Assembly (NCBI RefSeq): GCF_014651015.1
Contig: NZ_BMWB01000006.1
Span: 1-64,000 of the forward strand
DNA: 64,000 nt
Source: Streptomyces xantholiticus
GTDB lineage: Bacteria; Actinomycetota; Actinomycetes; Streptomycetales; Streptomycetaceae
Direction: 5' to 3'
In this document: positions 18,148 through 27,413 of the stretch, one piece after another
How positions within the stretch are numbered: the first letter of the stretch is position 1
Layout of the letters: each line of letters opens with the position of its first letter
The notes under the pieces: generated by a model
The model's input: only the letters and a program-made list of their open reading frames with translations
What the model was told of the DNA's origin: nothing
Database searches by the model: none
Position numbers and translations under genes: made by a program

Positions 18148-19038
18148 GTGCCCATTATCGGCGAGGCTGAGCCGGCGGGGCCGGCGGGGCCGGCGGAAGT
18201 GGCCGCGGGCTCAGCGGCCCGTCCCCGTCGCACGACGCGCGGCAGCGCCGGGTGCTGATGTCCGGGTCGGCCGGCGATCTGGCCGCGGGAGTCCGGGCGA
18301 CCGCGCCTCGATCGCCCGGCGCTGCGGGCAGCACGCCTGGCCGTCCACCGGCGCGGCGTGCGAGCCCTTACTCAGCGGGGACGGCGGCGGTCGTCTGGAC
18401 ACGGCCGTCGCCCCGGCCTGCGGTGACACCGTGACCTGGAAGTCGTCCGAACGCATACCGCTGATCTCTCCGGCCTGCGGCCGTCTGCCGACCCGGGCCA
18501 CCGAAGAGGTCGGCGCGCCCCGCGACGTGCACCGGCTCCTGCTCGGCGACCGCGCGATCGGTGAGCAGCAGGCAGCGTCGGCAAGCGCCCGGTCCGGGCG
18601 AGCGCCTGCGGGACCGGCTCGGCGCCGTACGGCAGGACGCCCTGCCCAGCCTCCCCCACACTCGGCGCTTCGGCGCCGGGCCTCTCAGCCGCCGGCTGGG
18701 GCGGCAGCGGCGGGGGCCGCGTTGTGGGCGCCGGCCGCGCTGTCGACGGAAACCGTCGAACGCGCGCATGCGGCGTCCTGGCCAGAAGGCCTCGAGGAGG
18801 GTTGCCGCGATCACCGTGGGAGAGATCAGGACCGTAACCACAGCGCGGGGCACACCATGTTCACCATGTGGATGTGCCGATGGACGCAAGGCACCTGAAC
18901 CGGCCTGGACGCGGCCGCTTGGAGTGTGCTGGAAGGCCGGGCCACCCGAGCGGCATCCGCAGGCAGCCGCACCTCAACCGTGCCCACACCCCCGGCAGAC
19001 GGTCCGGCTCCGGCCGGCGGTACTCGAGTGACGGGTGG
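18148..19038. other. Gene-free, decayed-looking region
   Basis: About 890 bases with open frames in several directions but none with recognisable domains, a ribosome-binding site or family-like composition. A short GGCCGGCGG tandem repeat lies near 18172-18196. Probably degraded coding sequence; I could not identify a source. Confidence 0.4.
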
Positions 19039-20754
19039 CTATGCGCCGTAGGTGAGGGTGGTCATCATGCCGGATTCCGAGTGGTAGGTGTTGTGACAGT
19101 GCAGCATCCAGTGGCCGGGGTTGTCGGCGTCGAAGTCGAGGACGAGTTTGTTGTGGGGCAGGACGGTGGCGGTGTCCTTACGGGCGCCGTGGGAGTCGAT
19201 GCCGGCGAGGGCGTAGGTGTGGCCGTGGAGATGGACGGGGTGCCACATGTCGGTGGCGTTGATGACGACGAGCCGTACGCGTTCGCCGCGTTCGATGCGG
19301 TGGACGCGGTCGGGTGTGTAGGGGCGGTGGTCGATGCCCCAGTCGTAGTCCTCCATGCCGCCGGTGAACGTGACCTTGAGGATCCGGTCGGGTCTGCGCC
19401 GGTCGAGTTCAACGGATTCGTGGGGCCTGAGGCGGCGCGCCGACGGCAGGACGGCGCGCCGCAACTCCGCGGGGCGGGCGGTGGGGCCGGGAAGTGCGCC
19501 GCTTGCTGTGCGAAGGACGGCCATGGCGGCGCCGCCCTTCCCTTCGGCGAGGGCGGTGAGCGGGAAGACGCCGTCCTTCGCGGTGATCAGCACGTCGTAC
19601 CGTTCGCCCATGCCCAGGAGCATGGAGTCGGTCCGGTGGTGACGTACGGGGAAACCGTCGCTGTGGGTGATCGTCATTTGATGACCGCCGAGGGCCACAC
19701 GGAACGGTGTCTCGGCGCCCCCGTTGATGATGCGCAACCGGATCCGGTCGCCGGGTCTGGCTCTGAACTGGGTCGGATCGTCGGGTGTGCGTCCGTTGAT
19801 CAGATAGTGCGGATACGCGACGTCGCCCGCATGGCCGCCGAGCAGTGCGCTCCGGGCACCCTTCATCAGCCGACCGGGCCCTTCTCCATGGTGCTGTGAG
19901 GGCGACGCGTCTTCCCGCTGCGGGGTGCGGTCGTCCTCGGGCGCGTGGGCCCTCGGCGGCCCGTACCCGGCCGCGATTCCTCCGGAGGGTTTGGACGGCG
20001 CGGGCCGGACGCCGTGGTTTTCCCCGCGCCGGTGCGCGGAGCCGTGGCTCATGGCGGGCTTGCCCTTGCGGAGTTGGTCGAAGACGTCCTCGGGGCTGGA
20101 GCCGCCGACCCCGTCGATCCAGTCGTCCAGCAGGACGATCCATTCCGCGTCGTAGGCGAGGGGCTCGTTGGGGTCGTCCACGATCAGCGGCGCGTACATC
20201 CCCCGGTCGATCTGCAGGCCCACGTGCGGGTGGAACCAGTAGGTGCCGGGGTGCGGCGCCTGGAAGCGGTAGGTGAACGATCCGCCCGGTTTGATGGGCG
20301 GCTGAGTAACGTCGGGCACGCCGTCCATGTCGTTGCGCAGGGCGATCCCGTGCCAGTGGACCGTGGTGGGTTCGGACAGGTGGTTGGCGAGCGTCATCTC
20401 GAGTGTGTCGCCGGCGGTGATCCGCACCGGCTTTCCGGGCAGTTCGCCGTTGTAGGTACAGGTCCTGACGGTGCGTCCGCCGCCGATCTCGACCGTGGCC
20501 GGTGTGGCGGTGAAGGTGCGGTTGCGGACCTTCCCTTCGGGGCTGGGCGTCCAAGTGGGCCGGACCTTCTTGCCGTCCGCGGAGACGGAGCCTCCTGGGC
20601 CGGCGTTGACGGCCTCCTTTCCGACACCGCCCGTGCGGTCCGCGTCGCCGCCCGAACAGGCGGTGAGCAGTGCGGTTCCGGCTGCGGCGATCCCGGCGCC
20701 GAGCACGGCACGCCGGGTGGGAGAGCTCGGGCGGATGTGATCCTGCCTGTACAT
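19039..20754 (-). CDS. Multicopper oxidase, Tat-exported lipoprotein
   Basis: A 571-residue multicopper oxidase with all four copper-ligand motifs: HWHG, WFHPHVG, HPVHLHGH and HCHNTYHSESGMM, so types 1, 2 and 3 copper sites are intact. The N-terminus has twin arginines (SPTRRAVLG), a hydrophobic core and a lipobox LLTAC. It is therefore probably exported folded by Tat and lipid-anchored outside the membrane. Between the second and third motifs is a roughly 75-residue insert rich in His, Pro and charge (MSHGSAHRRGENHG to SQHHGEGPG). ATG at 20754 follows GGAGG by 4 bases. The likely role is copper tolerance or phenolic or metal oxidation; the substrate is unknown. The nearby 424-base region 20755-21178 holds no supported gene. 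Confidence 0.92.
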   Translation of the reverse strand: MYRQDHIRPSSPTRRAVLGAGIAAAGTALLTACSGGDADRTGGVGKEAVNAGPGGSVSADGKKVRPTWTPSPEGKVRNRTFTATPATVEIGGGRTVRTCTYNGELPGKPVRITAGDTLEMTLANHLSEPTTVHWHGIALRNDMDGVPDVTQPPIKPGGSFTYRFQAPHPGTYWFHPHVGLQIDRGMYAPLIVDDPNEPLAYDAEWIVLLDDWIDGVGGSSPEDVFDQLRKGKPAMSHGSAHRRGENHGVRPAPSKPSGGIAAGYGPPRAHAPEDDRTPQREDASPSQHHGEGPGRLMKGARSALLGGHAGDVAYPHYLINGRTPDDPTQFRARPGDRIRLRIINGGAETPFRVALGGHQMTITHSDGFPVRHHRTDSMLLGMGERYDVLITAKDGVFPLTALAEGKGGAAMAVLRTASGALPGPTARPAELRRAVLPSARRLRPHESVELDRRRPDRILKVTFTGGMEDYDWGIDHRPYTPDRVHRIERGERVRLVVINATDMWHPVHLHGHTYALAGIDSHGARKDTATVLPHNKLVLDFDADNPGHWMLHCHNTYHSESGMMTTLTYGA

Positions 20755-21178
20755 GATCCTCCGGTCGGTCGCACGTGCGCGCATCCCGCCCCGGCTGATG
20801 GGCGGCGCCCCGGGCGGGGCTGACGCGGCACGAACCAGCATGGAGCACAATGCCAGAAACATCGGGTAGGAACGCATATGACCGTCTTGTCTGTCGCGCT
20901 GCGGGAATGGCCTCGGTCGGCGGCGGGGTGCACCGGCCGGACGCGCCCGCGCACAGGCCCGCAGGCGTCCACGGCACTTCCCGTACGACCACCGAACCGA
21001 TCTGCGGGAGCCGGCCCGAAGGCACCGAGCCGCCGCGTCGCGTGAACGCGAAACGGGCGCCTCCGGTCCTGGTGGTGGGCACCCGTGGGCGACCCGGCCA
21101 CGCCCGAAGCAGCGGGCGGGGAAAGGCCGCCGGCGCATCGGGCGCCCAGCGGCTCGGCAGGACTCCTACCCTTGACTC
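20755..21178. other. Divergent promoter region, no gene seen
   Basis: About 420 bases between the oxidase and the PLP enzyme, with no convincing coding frame. Both promoters lie here; only the -10 element at 21167-21172 is clear. Confidence 0.4.
21167..21172 (+). promoter_or_regulatory. -10 element TACCCT, leaderless start
   Basis: TACCCT ends 6 bases before the ATG at 21179, with no Shine-Dalgarno sequence between, as expected for a leaderless mRNA. Confidence 0.45.
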
Positions 21179-22363
21179 ATGGACAGCGTGCCTCGTGACA
21201 TCCCTGCCTCCGGTGCCGGCAATCCGCTGCAGCAGCTCTCCTTGGAGCAGCTCCGGCGGCGTACGAGCATGAAGTGGCGGGCGTATCCGGACGATGTGCT
21301 GCCGCTGTGGGTCGCCGAGATGGACGTGCCGCTCGCCGAGCCCGTCGCGAGGGCGATCACCGACGCCGTGACGCTCGGAGACACGGGATACCCGGCCGGG
21401 ACGGGGTACGCCGAAGCGCTGGCCGAGTTCGCGAGCAAGCGCTGGAACTGGCACGGCCTCGCGGTGGAGCACACGGCGATCGTCCCGGACGTGATGCTCG
21501 GCATCGTCGAGATGCTCAAACTGGTCTCCGGTCCGAGCGATCCGGTGATCGTCAACTCCCCGGTGTATCCGCCGTTCTACCAGTTCGTCGGGAACATGGG
21601 CCGGCCGGTCGTCGAGGCCCCGCTCGGTGCGGACGGCCGCATCGACTTCCGCACGCTGGAGGACGCCTTCGGGCGAGCTGTCGCGGGCGGGGACCGGCCC
21701 GCGTATCTGCTGTGCAGCCCGCACAACCCGACCGGGACCCTGCACACCGCCGACGAGCTCGCGTGCGTGGCGGCGCTCGCGCGAACGTACGGCGTGCGTG
21801 TCGTCGCCGACGAGATCCACGCCCCGATCGTGGCACCGGGAGCGACTTTCGTGCCGTACCTGAGTGTGCCGGGCGCGCAGAGCGGCCTGTCGCTGATGTC
21901 GGCGTCCAAGGCGTGGAACCTGGCCGGCCTCAAGGCCGCCCTGGCCATCGCCGGCCCCGATGCGGCCGAAGACCTCGCCCGCGTCCCCGAAGAGGTCGGT
22001 CATGGCCCCAGCCACGTCGGCATCATCGCCCACACGGCGGCGCTGCGCAGCGGTGGCGACTGGCTCGACGCCCTGCTCGCCGGCCTCGACGGCAACCGCC
22101 GCCTGCTGGCGGGCCTGCTGGCCGAGCATCTGCCTGCCATGCGCTACAAACCGGCTCCGGCGACCTACCTGGCCTGGCTGGACTGCCGCTCGCTCGATCT
22201 GTGCGGCGACCCGGCGACCGTCTTCCTGGAGCGGGGGCGCGTCGCTCTTACCTCCGGCGCCGGCTTCGGCACCGGCGGCGCCGGCTTCGTCCGCATGAAC
22301 CTGGCGGCCTCGGCCGAGGTGATCAGCGAGGCGGTGCACCGGATGGCCGCCGCCCTCGACTGA
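21179..22363 (+). CDS. MalY/PatB-family PLP enzyme (probable C-S lyase)
   Basis: A 394-residue fold-type I PLP enzyme. It begins like the MalY/PatB group with [20 protein letters not shown] and has the substrate-binding NSPVYPPFY and [11 protein letters not shown] segments. The ADEIHAPI motif carries the PLP-binding Asp, and [14 protein letters not shown] carries the Schiff-base lysine. MalY/PatB proteins are cystathionine beta-lyases or cysteine-S-conjugate lyases, and some are aminotransferase-like. No methionine genes are adjacent. The -10 box is placed for a leaderless transcript. The CorA gene follows after 110 bases. Confidence 0.9.
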   Translation: MDSVPRDIPASGAGNPLQQLSLEQLRRRTSMKWRAYPDDVLPLWVAEMDVPLAEPVARAITDAVTLGDTGYPAGTGYAEALAEFASKRWNWHGLAVEHTAIVPDVMLGIVEMLKLVSGPSDPVIVNSPVYPPFYQFVGNMGRPVVEAPLGADGRIDFRTLEDAFGRAVAGGDRPAYLLCSPHNPTGTLHTADELACVAALARTYGVRVVADEIHAPIVAPGATFVPYLSVPGAQSGLSLMSASKAWNLAGLKAALAIAGPDAAEDLARVPEEVGHGPSHVGIIAHTAALRSGGDWLDALLAGLDGNRRLLAGLLAEHLPAMRYKPAPATYLAWLDCRSLDLCGDPATVFLERGRVALTSGAGFGTGGAGFVRMNLAASAEVISEAVHRMAAALD

Positions 22364-22473
22364 CCAGGATGGCGCCAGGCACTGCGGCGACCACGACTGC
22401 GTCGAGGGATCATGTGGGGCAGGCGGCAAGGCGATGGCAGACTGACAGCCGATTCGCCGAAGGAGTCTCCGCC

Positions 22474-23562
22474 ATGTCGATGATCCAGCATCTGCGCAAG
22501 GCCGTCCGCCGGACGTACCGACGTGCCGTGGACCTCAGCCACCCGGCGCGTTCGCCGCTCGGCAGCGCGGTCGTCAAGTGTGCGATCTACATCGAAGGAG
22601 GGCGGCAGGCGGGCGACTGCTCGACCGAGGAAGCCCTGCGGCGTGTGCGCAAGTCGGGCGGCGGTTTCGTCTGGATCGGCCTGCACGAGCCGGACGAGAA
22701 GGAGTTCGCGGACCTGGCCGGGCTCTTCGGCCTGCATCCGCTGGCGGTCGAGGACGCCGTCCACGCTCATCAGCGTCCGAAGGTGGAGCAGTACGACGAC
22801 ATACTCTTCGCCGTCTTCAAGACCGTCCGGTACGTCGAGCACGAGGAGCTCACCGCCACCAGCGAGGTCGTGGACACCGGCGAGCTCATGGCGTTCATCG
22901 GTCGAGACTTCGTCATCACCATCCGCCACGGCGGCCACGGCTCGCTCGGTCCGCTGCGCGAAGCCCTGGAGACCGCACCCGAGCAACTGGCCAAGGGGCC
23001 GTCCGCCGTCCTGCACGCCATCGCCGACCATGTGGTCGACGACTATCTCGCCGTAGCCGAAGCGGTACAGAACGACATCGAAGAGGTCGAGAGCGCTGTC
23101 TTCGCCGAGCAGGCGGACCGTGGCGACGCCGGCCGGATCTACCAGCTCAAACGCGAACTGCTCGAACTCAAGCGGGCCGTGACACCTCTGGGCAGGCCCC
23201 TGCAGCAGCTCGCCTCACAACCCATGCCTCAGATCGCCCCCGACATCCGCGCGTACTTCCGTGACGTCGCCGACCACCTCGACCGGGTGACCGAGCAGAT
23301 CACGTCCTTCGACGCTCTGCTCGACTCCATCCTCCAGGCCCATCTCGCCCAGATGACCGTCGCCCAGAACGCGGACATGCGCAAGATCACGGCATGGGCG
23401 GCGATCATCGCCGTACCGACCATGGTCTGCGGCGTCTACGGCATGAACTTCGACCACATGCCCGAGCTGCGCTGGACCTACGGCTATCCCCTGTTCCTCG
23501 GTGTCATCGCGGTCGCCTGTGTCGTCATCCACCGGGGCTTCCGCCGCAACGGCTGGCTCTGA
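22474..23562 (+). CDS. corA: CorA-family magnesium/cobalt channel
   Basis: A 362-residue CorA-type divalent-cation channel. A long soluble funnel domain (to about residue 300) has the helical segment IEEVESAVFAEQADRGDA. Two C-terminal transmembrane helices follow, the first ending in the YGMNFDHMPE loop that carries the signature GMN selectivity motif. The C-terminal tail is basic (HRGFRRNGWL). ATG at 22474 follows AAGGAG by 8 bases. The N-terminus is longer and more basic than in E. coli CorA. It stands alone in the plasma membrane as a homopentamer by family knowledge. Confidence 0.94.
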   Translation: MSMIQHLRKAVRRTYRRAVDLSHPARSPLGSAVVKCAIYIEGGRQAGDCSTEEALRRVRKSGGGFVWIGLHEPDEKEFADLAGLFGLHPLAVEDAVHAHQRPKVEQYDDILFAVFKTVRYVEHEELTATSEVVDTGELMAFIGRDFVITIRHGGHGSLGPLREALETAPEQLAKGPSAVLHAIADHVVDDYLAVAEAVQNDIEEVESAVFAEQADRGDAGRIYQLKRELLELKRAVTPLGRPLQQLASQPMPQIAPDIRAYFRDVADHLDRVTEQITSFDALLDSILQAHLAQMTVAQNADMRKITAWAAIIAVPTMVCGVYGMNFDHMPELRWTYGYPLFLGVIAVACVVIHRGFRRNGWL

Positions 23563-23654
23563 CGCCGCCACCTGCTCGCGGGCCGGCGGCAGCGCGGGGC
23601 CGCCTCGTGCCTGGAGATGTCCGGCTCCGAGGGGCTGTCGCGGGGCCGGTCAAG

Positions 23655-23984
23655 TCAGGCGTCGAACGTCGCCACGGCGTGCAGCCCGGCGTGATGCAGC
23701 GTGCGTTCGACGCGACGATTCGCGTGGGTGACGCGCATGCTCGGGGCATCCGCAGCTCCGGCGACGCGGAGCAAGGCGTAGGCGCAGACCAAGTCGATCC
23801 GCTCCACAGCACCCATGTCGAGCAGCCACTCCCGACTGCCACTGAGGCGCGGATCCTGCAGATGTTCCTCGAGGGCGAGTGCCATCGACGAGTACAGAAC
23901 GCCGTGGAAGGTCATGATGACGCGTTCGCCGTCCGTAGAGATGGCAAGGGGAAGCTGCTGCCCGGGGGATGTCGAGGTTGTCAT
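23655..23984 (-). CDS. STAS-domain protein lacking the usual serine
   Basis: A 109-residue single STAS domain, as in SpoIIAA/RsbV anti-sigma factor antagonists. Core strands are seen (ERVIMTFHGVLY, SREWLLDMGAVE). At the place where active antagonists have D-S-(S/T)-G, this protein reads ERIDLVCAYALL, so the phosphorylatable serine is absent. It may bind a partner constitutively or not act in a phosphorylation switch. ATG at 23984 follows GGAGA by 5 bases. The three SpoIIE-type proteins in the window are potential system members, but no kinase is adjacent. Confidence 0.75.
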   Translation of the reverse strand: MTTSTSPGQQLPLAISTDGERVIMTFHGVLYSSMALALEEHLQDPRLSGSREWLLDMGAVERIDLVCAYALLRVAGAADAPSMRVTHANRRVERTLHHAGLHAVATFDA

Positions 23985-24119
23985 GGGAATCTCCAGATCC
24001 GCGAGAAGCACCGAAGCGACCGCATGCAGAGCTAATGTCCTATATACGGCATACACCCCAAATATGAACGAATAGCTACTTCAAGGTTAAGAAGCCGGTC
24101 AACCGCCTTAGCGCGGGCG

Positions 24120-24660
24120 GACAGCTGAGCCGGCCTCGGGCACCGGCGAGCTGCCCCACACCACCTTCGCAGTCGGAGCCGGCGCCGCGGTGGTGAGCGG
24201 ACGGCCACCCGGGCTGCCGGCCTGGTCCGCCCGCCCGATCCGGTCGACGCCGTCGAGGTCCAGGGGTGGTCGGCCCGGGGCCCGGCGATCGGTTCCGGCC
24301 AGGTCAACGCGACGAAGGCCCTCACCTGGCTTTCCGGATCCACCCTGCGGGCGGTCCCTGCCCGACGCGCTGCTCGCGTGGCCGTTGCTCGTGGTGAGCG
24401 CCGCCGGGGCGACCGTACGGCGTGGGGAGCTGCAGCTGAGGTCGCTCGACGAGCACACCCCGAGACAACTCGGCCGGGGACCGGCACGCACGCGCCTCGG
24501 GTTCCTCCTGCTCGGTGTGCTGCCGAGCCCCACCGCCGTGGCCTCCGCAGGCACGGTCGGGTTCGTCGGGCTCGTGGCACCCCACGCGGTACGTGCCCCG
24601 GTGGGCCGCCGGCACGCCCGCAGGCGCTGCCACGCAGATGGTGGCCCCTGTCGTAGGTTC
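24120..24660 (+). pseudogene. Broken FecCD-type siderophore ABC permease
   Basis: Two frames carry pieces of one FecCD-family permease: GQVNATKALTWLSGST in one frame, then LPDALLAWPLLVVSAAGATV, LRSLDEHTPRQLG and AGTVGFVGLVAPHAVRAPVG in another. GPIGFVGLVAPHAVR-like sequence is a hallmark of this family. The N-terminal half and the C-terminus after GRRHAR are missing, and a frameshift separates the parts. No ATP-binding or substrate-binding partner is present. This is a clear remnant of an iron-siderophore uptake gene. Confidence 0.75.
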
Positions 24661-24684
24661 CCGTTACACCCACGACACCGCGCA

Positions 24685-24721
24685 GAGCGGCCGGTGCGGG
24701 CTGGGCCCGCACCGGCCGCTC
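24685..24721 (-). terminator. Perfect 17-bp hairpin after the acyl-CoA dehydrogenase
   Basis: Arms 24685-24701 and 24705-24721 are fully complementary around TGG. The hairpin is about 30 bases beyond the stop codon of the minus-strand dehydrogenase. Confidence 0.65.
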
Positions 24722-24752
24722 CTGCTCCGCCCGCTACGGAGTCACGCCTCGC

Positions 24753-26474
24753 TCACGGCTTCATCTCGTAGGTTCCGGCCAGGGATTCGACGCGCTCCCA
24801 CACACGCGCAGAGCGGCCGTCGTCCACGACGGAGCGCCGGACCGCGTCCAGAGCCCAGCGCTGCTGCTGTGGCGTGGCGGAGTTTTTGCCGTGCAGTTCG
24901 ACGGCGTGTGCGGAGAAGTCGCGTACCAGGACGGCGAACAGTTCGTCGAGCACGTCTTCGTCCGGGCTCGTCAGCCCGGCCTGCTCCAGGATCAGCTGAC
25001 CGTGCACGACCAGCGCGAACAGTTGGCCCACGGCGAGGAGCAGGTCGAGGTCCCGGCTCTGCTCCTCGTCGGGGGCGGCGGTGGCGACGAACTCGCACAG
25101 GACGTCCGCCTGCTCACGGAAGCGGCCGACGTTGGGCAGGTGGGCGTAGGCGTCGAACACGGGACGCCAGTCGTGGAAGCGGACGGAGCCGAGGCCGCGT
25201 GCCGGTCCCTGCCGGAAGAGGAAGACGTCGTCGGCGGCGTCGAGACGGGTGGGCACCGGCGCGTACTCGGCCGGGTTCAGCAGATGGTTGCGCATGAACT
25301 TGAGGATCAGCGCGAGGTTGACGTGGACCGTTCCCTCGAGCTTCGGCAGCCCCCTGATCTCGACGGCGGCCTGGGCGAAGTAGGTGTCCTTCTCGAAGCC
25401 CTTGGCGGCGATGACGTCCCAGAGCAGGTCGATGACCTTCTCGCCCTCCGTGGTCACCTTCATCTTCGTCATCGGGTTGAAGAGCAGGTAGCGGCGGTCG
25501 TCGGGGCCCGCGGAGCGGAAGTAGTCGACGGCGCGGTCGCTGAACAGTTTCATTCCGACGAGGCGGACATACGCGTCGGTCAACTCGCGGCGCACGTGCG
25601 GGAAGGCGGTGACAGGGCGGCCGTACAGCATCCGGTTGTGGGCGTGGGTGACTGCCTCGTACATCGCGTGCTCGCAGATGCCGATGGAGGCGGTGCAGAG
25701 GTTGAACTTGCCGACGTTGACGGTGTTGAGCGCGGCGTCGAAGGCGGCGCGCCCGGTGTGCAGGACGTCCTCGGGTCCCACCGGGTAGTCGTCGAGACGG
25801 AACTCGCTGACGTACTTGGAGGAGTCGACGACGTTCTGCACGAGGTGGTAGGCCGGGTGGCGGCTGTCCGCAGCGAAGAAGACGTAGCCGTCGGGGCCCT
25901 CGACGTCGGTGCGGCGGCCGAAGACGGAGACGAGTCCGGCGGCGTTCCCGTTGCCGATGTAGTACTTGGATCCGCGGGCCCGGAAGCCGCCGTCGCCCTC
26001 GGGCTCCAGCAGCATGTCGGTCGAGTAGATGTCGGCACCGTGGGCCTTCTCCGACAGCCCGAAGGCGAAGACCTCTCCCTGGGCGAGCAGTTCGGCGGCA
26101 CGGGCCCGAGCGGCGGCGTTGTCGCTCTGCCAGACCGGTCCGAGGCCGAGGACGGTGACCTGCCAGGCGTACCAGTAGTCGAGCCCGTAGAAGCCGAAGA
26201 TTTCGTTCAGGGCGGCGATCCGCGCCGTGTCCCAGCGCTTGCCCTGCCCGGGCTCGCCCTCCGAGGCGGGAGTGAGGAAGGTCGCGAACAGTCCTTCCTC
26301 GGCGGCGAATGCGATGAAGTCGGCCAGCCAGGCGCGGGTGCGGTAGTCCTCGATCAGCTTGCGCTTCCCGCGGGACTCGAACCAGTCGACGGTGGCGCGC
26401 AGCAGCCTGCGGGTCTCCTGGTCGAAATGGGCCGGGTCGTACGTGCGGGGATTGAACAGGAGCGTGTCGGCCAT
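24753..26474 (-). CDS. Acyl-CoA dehydrogenase family flavoprotein
   Basis: A 573-residue acyl-CoA dehydrogenase-like protein, longer than the usual 380 residues because of extra N- and C-terminal helical parts. It shows the FAD and substrate region AFGLSEKAHGADIYSTDM, the central beta-domain strand KYYIGNGNAAGLVSVFGRRT and a helical C-terminal domain (YGRPVTAFPHVRRELTDAYV, with KGFEKDTYFAQAAVEIRG). It probably oxidises an acyl-CoA or a related substrate with FAD. A PadR-type regulator lies just upstream on the same strand, and a strong hairpin follows. Substrate unknown. The start ATG at 26474 fits the family N-terminus. Confidence 0.88.
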   Translation of the reverse strand: MADTLLFNPRTYDPAHFDQETRRLLRATVDWFESRGKRKLIEDYRTRAWLADFIAFAAEEGLFATFLTPASEGEPGQGKRWDTARIAALNEIFGFYGLDYWYAWQVTVLGLGPVWQSDNAAARARAAELLAQGEVFAFGLSEKAHGADIYSTDMLLEPEGDGGFRARGSKYYIGNGNAAGLVSVFGRRTDVEGPDGYVFFAADSRHPAYHLVQNVVDSSKYVSEFRLDDYPVGPEDVLHTGRAAFDAALNTVNVGKFNLCTASIGICEHAMYEAVTHAHNRMLYGRPVTAFPHVRRELTDAYVRLVGMKLFSDRAVDYFRSAGPDDRRYLLFNPMTKMKVTTEGEKVIDLLWDVIAAKGFEKDTYFAQAAVEIRGLPKLEGTVHVNLALILKFMRNHLLNPAEYAPVPTRLDAADDVFLFRQGPARGLGSVRFHDWRPVFDAYAHLPNVGRFREQADVLCEFVATAAPDEEQSRDLDLLLAVGQLFALVVHGQLILEQAGLTSPDEDVLDELFAVLVRDFSAHAVELHGKNSATPQQQRWALDAVRRSVVDDGRSARVWERVESLAGTYEMKP

Positions 26475-26589
26475 GGGTGTTCGCCTTTCCGGCTCGAGGT
26501 GGTCGGGGGTCAGGAAGAGATGTGGTCCGGCACGACGGGGAAGCCGTGCCGACGCGGGAGCACGGGGCGGCTTCCTCCGCGCCGGCGGG

Positions 26590-27159
26590 TCACCGGGCGC
26601 GTCCGAGGCGACGAAGCGTGACGAGAACGTCGTCGAGCCAGGCGATCATCATCCGCTCGTACGCGATCCCACCGCGGAGAACCGCATGCTGCAACTCCCG
26701 CCCGGCATCGGGGAGTTCGTCGTCGGCCGCATCTGCGTCACTCCGACCGAAGTCCCGTCGCTCTCCGGCGAGGTAGTGCTCGAGCCGGTCCCTGTGCATC
26801 CGCTGGTGCCGTTCGACCTCACCGACCAGGGCGTGCGGGTCGTCGAAAGCCGCGCCGCGGATCTTCACGGCGAGCTCGTGCCGGACGCTTTCCGGTCGGA
26901 TGGGCTCGTGGAGCCACTCGCCCAGGGCGGACAGGCCCGGCGCCGAGACCGAGTACTCCTTCTTGTCCGGTCGGCCCTGCTGCGGCACTTCCCGCACCTC
27001 GATCCATCCGTCGGCCTCCATCCGTTTGAGGACGCGGTAGATCTGCTGATGGGTGGCCGTCCAGAAGTGACCGATGGACCGCTCGAACCGGCGGGCCAGC
27101 TCGTACCCGGAGCCCGGTTTCTCCAGCAGGGAGACGAGGATCGCGTGTTCGAGGGCCAT
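26590..27159 (-). CDS. PadR-family transcriptional repressor
   Basis: A 189-residue PadR regulator. The N-terminal winged helix reads MALEHAILVSLLEKPGSGYE then LARRFERSIGHFWTATHQQI and RVLKRMEADGWIE, with the family basic wing QQGRPDKKEYSVS. A C-terminal helical dimerisation domain follows. A near-perfect palindrome, TATGCAAC-TC-GTTGCATA, lies 14 bases upstream of its start and is a probable operator, so the gene is likely autorepressed. It may also control the divergent FAD monooxygenase (27414) and the downstream acyl-CoA dehydrogenase (26474), which is 115 bases away on the same strand. The effector is probably phenolic or hydrophobic, by family knowledge. Confidence 0.92.
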   Translation of the reverse strand: MALEHAILVSLLEKPGSGYELARRFERSIGHFWTATHQQIYRVLKRMEADGWIEVREVPQQGRPDKKEYSVSAPGLSALGEWLHEPIRPESVRHELAVKIRGAAFDDPHALVGEVERHQRMHRDRLEHYLAGERRDFGRSDADAADDELPDAGRELQHAVLRGGIAYERMMIAWLDDVLVTLRRLGRAR

Positions 27160-27172
27160 ACGGTGATCCTGC

Positions 27173-27190
27173 TATGCAACTCGTTGCATA
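27173..27190. promoter_or_regulatory. PadR operator palindrome
   Basis: TATGCAAC and GTTGCATA form complementary 8-bp arms separated by TC. The site is immediately upstream of padR and between it and the divergent FAD oxidoreductase. Its AT-rich palindrome stands out from the surrounding GC-rich sequence and resembles known PadR sites of the ATGnAAC type. Confidence 0.75.
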
Positions 27191-27279
27191 AACAAGGGCG
27201 GACCGCCCCGGTGAGACGTGGCTCACTCGCACCCGGCCTGCCGGCACAGGCAGCCCGCATCACGAGCGTGGTCTAGCGT

Positions 27280-27339
27280 GGAAAGTGAGGACCGCATCGC
27301 AGGACACATGGAAAGCGAGACCCGCATCCCGGGACAGGT
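27280..27339. repeat. 30-bp imperfect tandem repeat in leader
   Basis: Two adjacent 30-base units (27280-27309 and 27310-27339) match at 23 of 30 positions. They lie between a TAGCGT -10-like element at 27274-27279 and the oxidoreductase start, so they would be in the 5' leader or be a regulator-binding array. Confidence 0.5.
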
Positions 27340-27413
27340 GGGCCCTCTCCTCGTCCGGCGGTCGCCCGGCCGGAAGTCCGAGAGGCGGAGCCGCCGATCG
27401 GCAGGTGGACACC

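Noticed and set aside
18148..19038. Several open frames between lut and the oxidase
   Set aside because: None shows domains or consistent codon use; kept only as a gene-free region.
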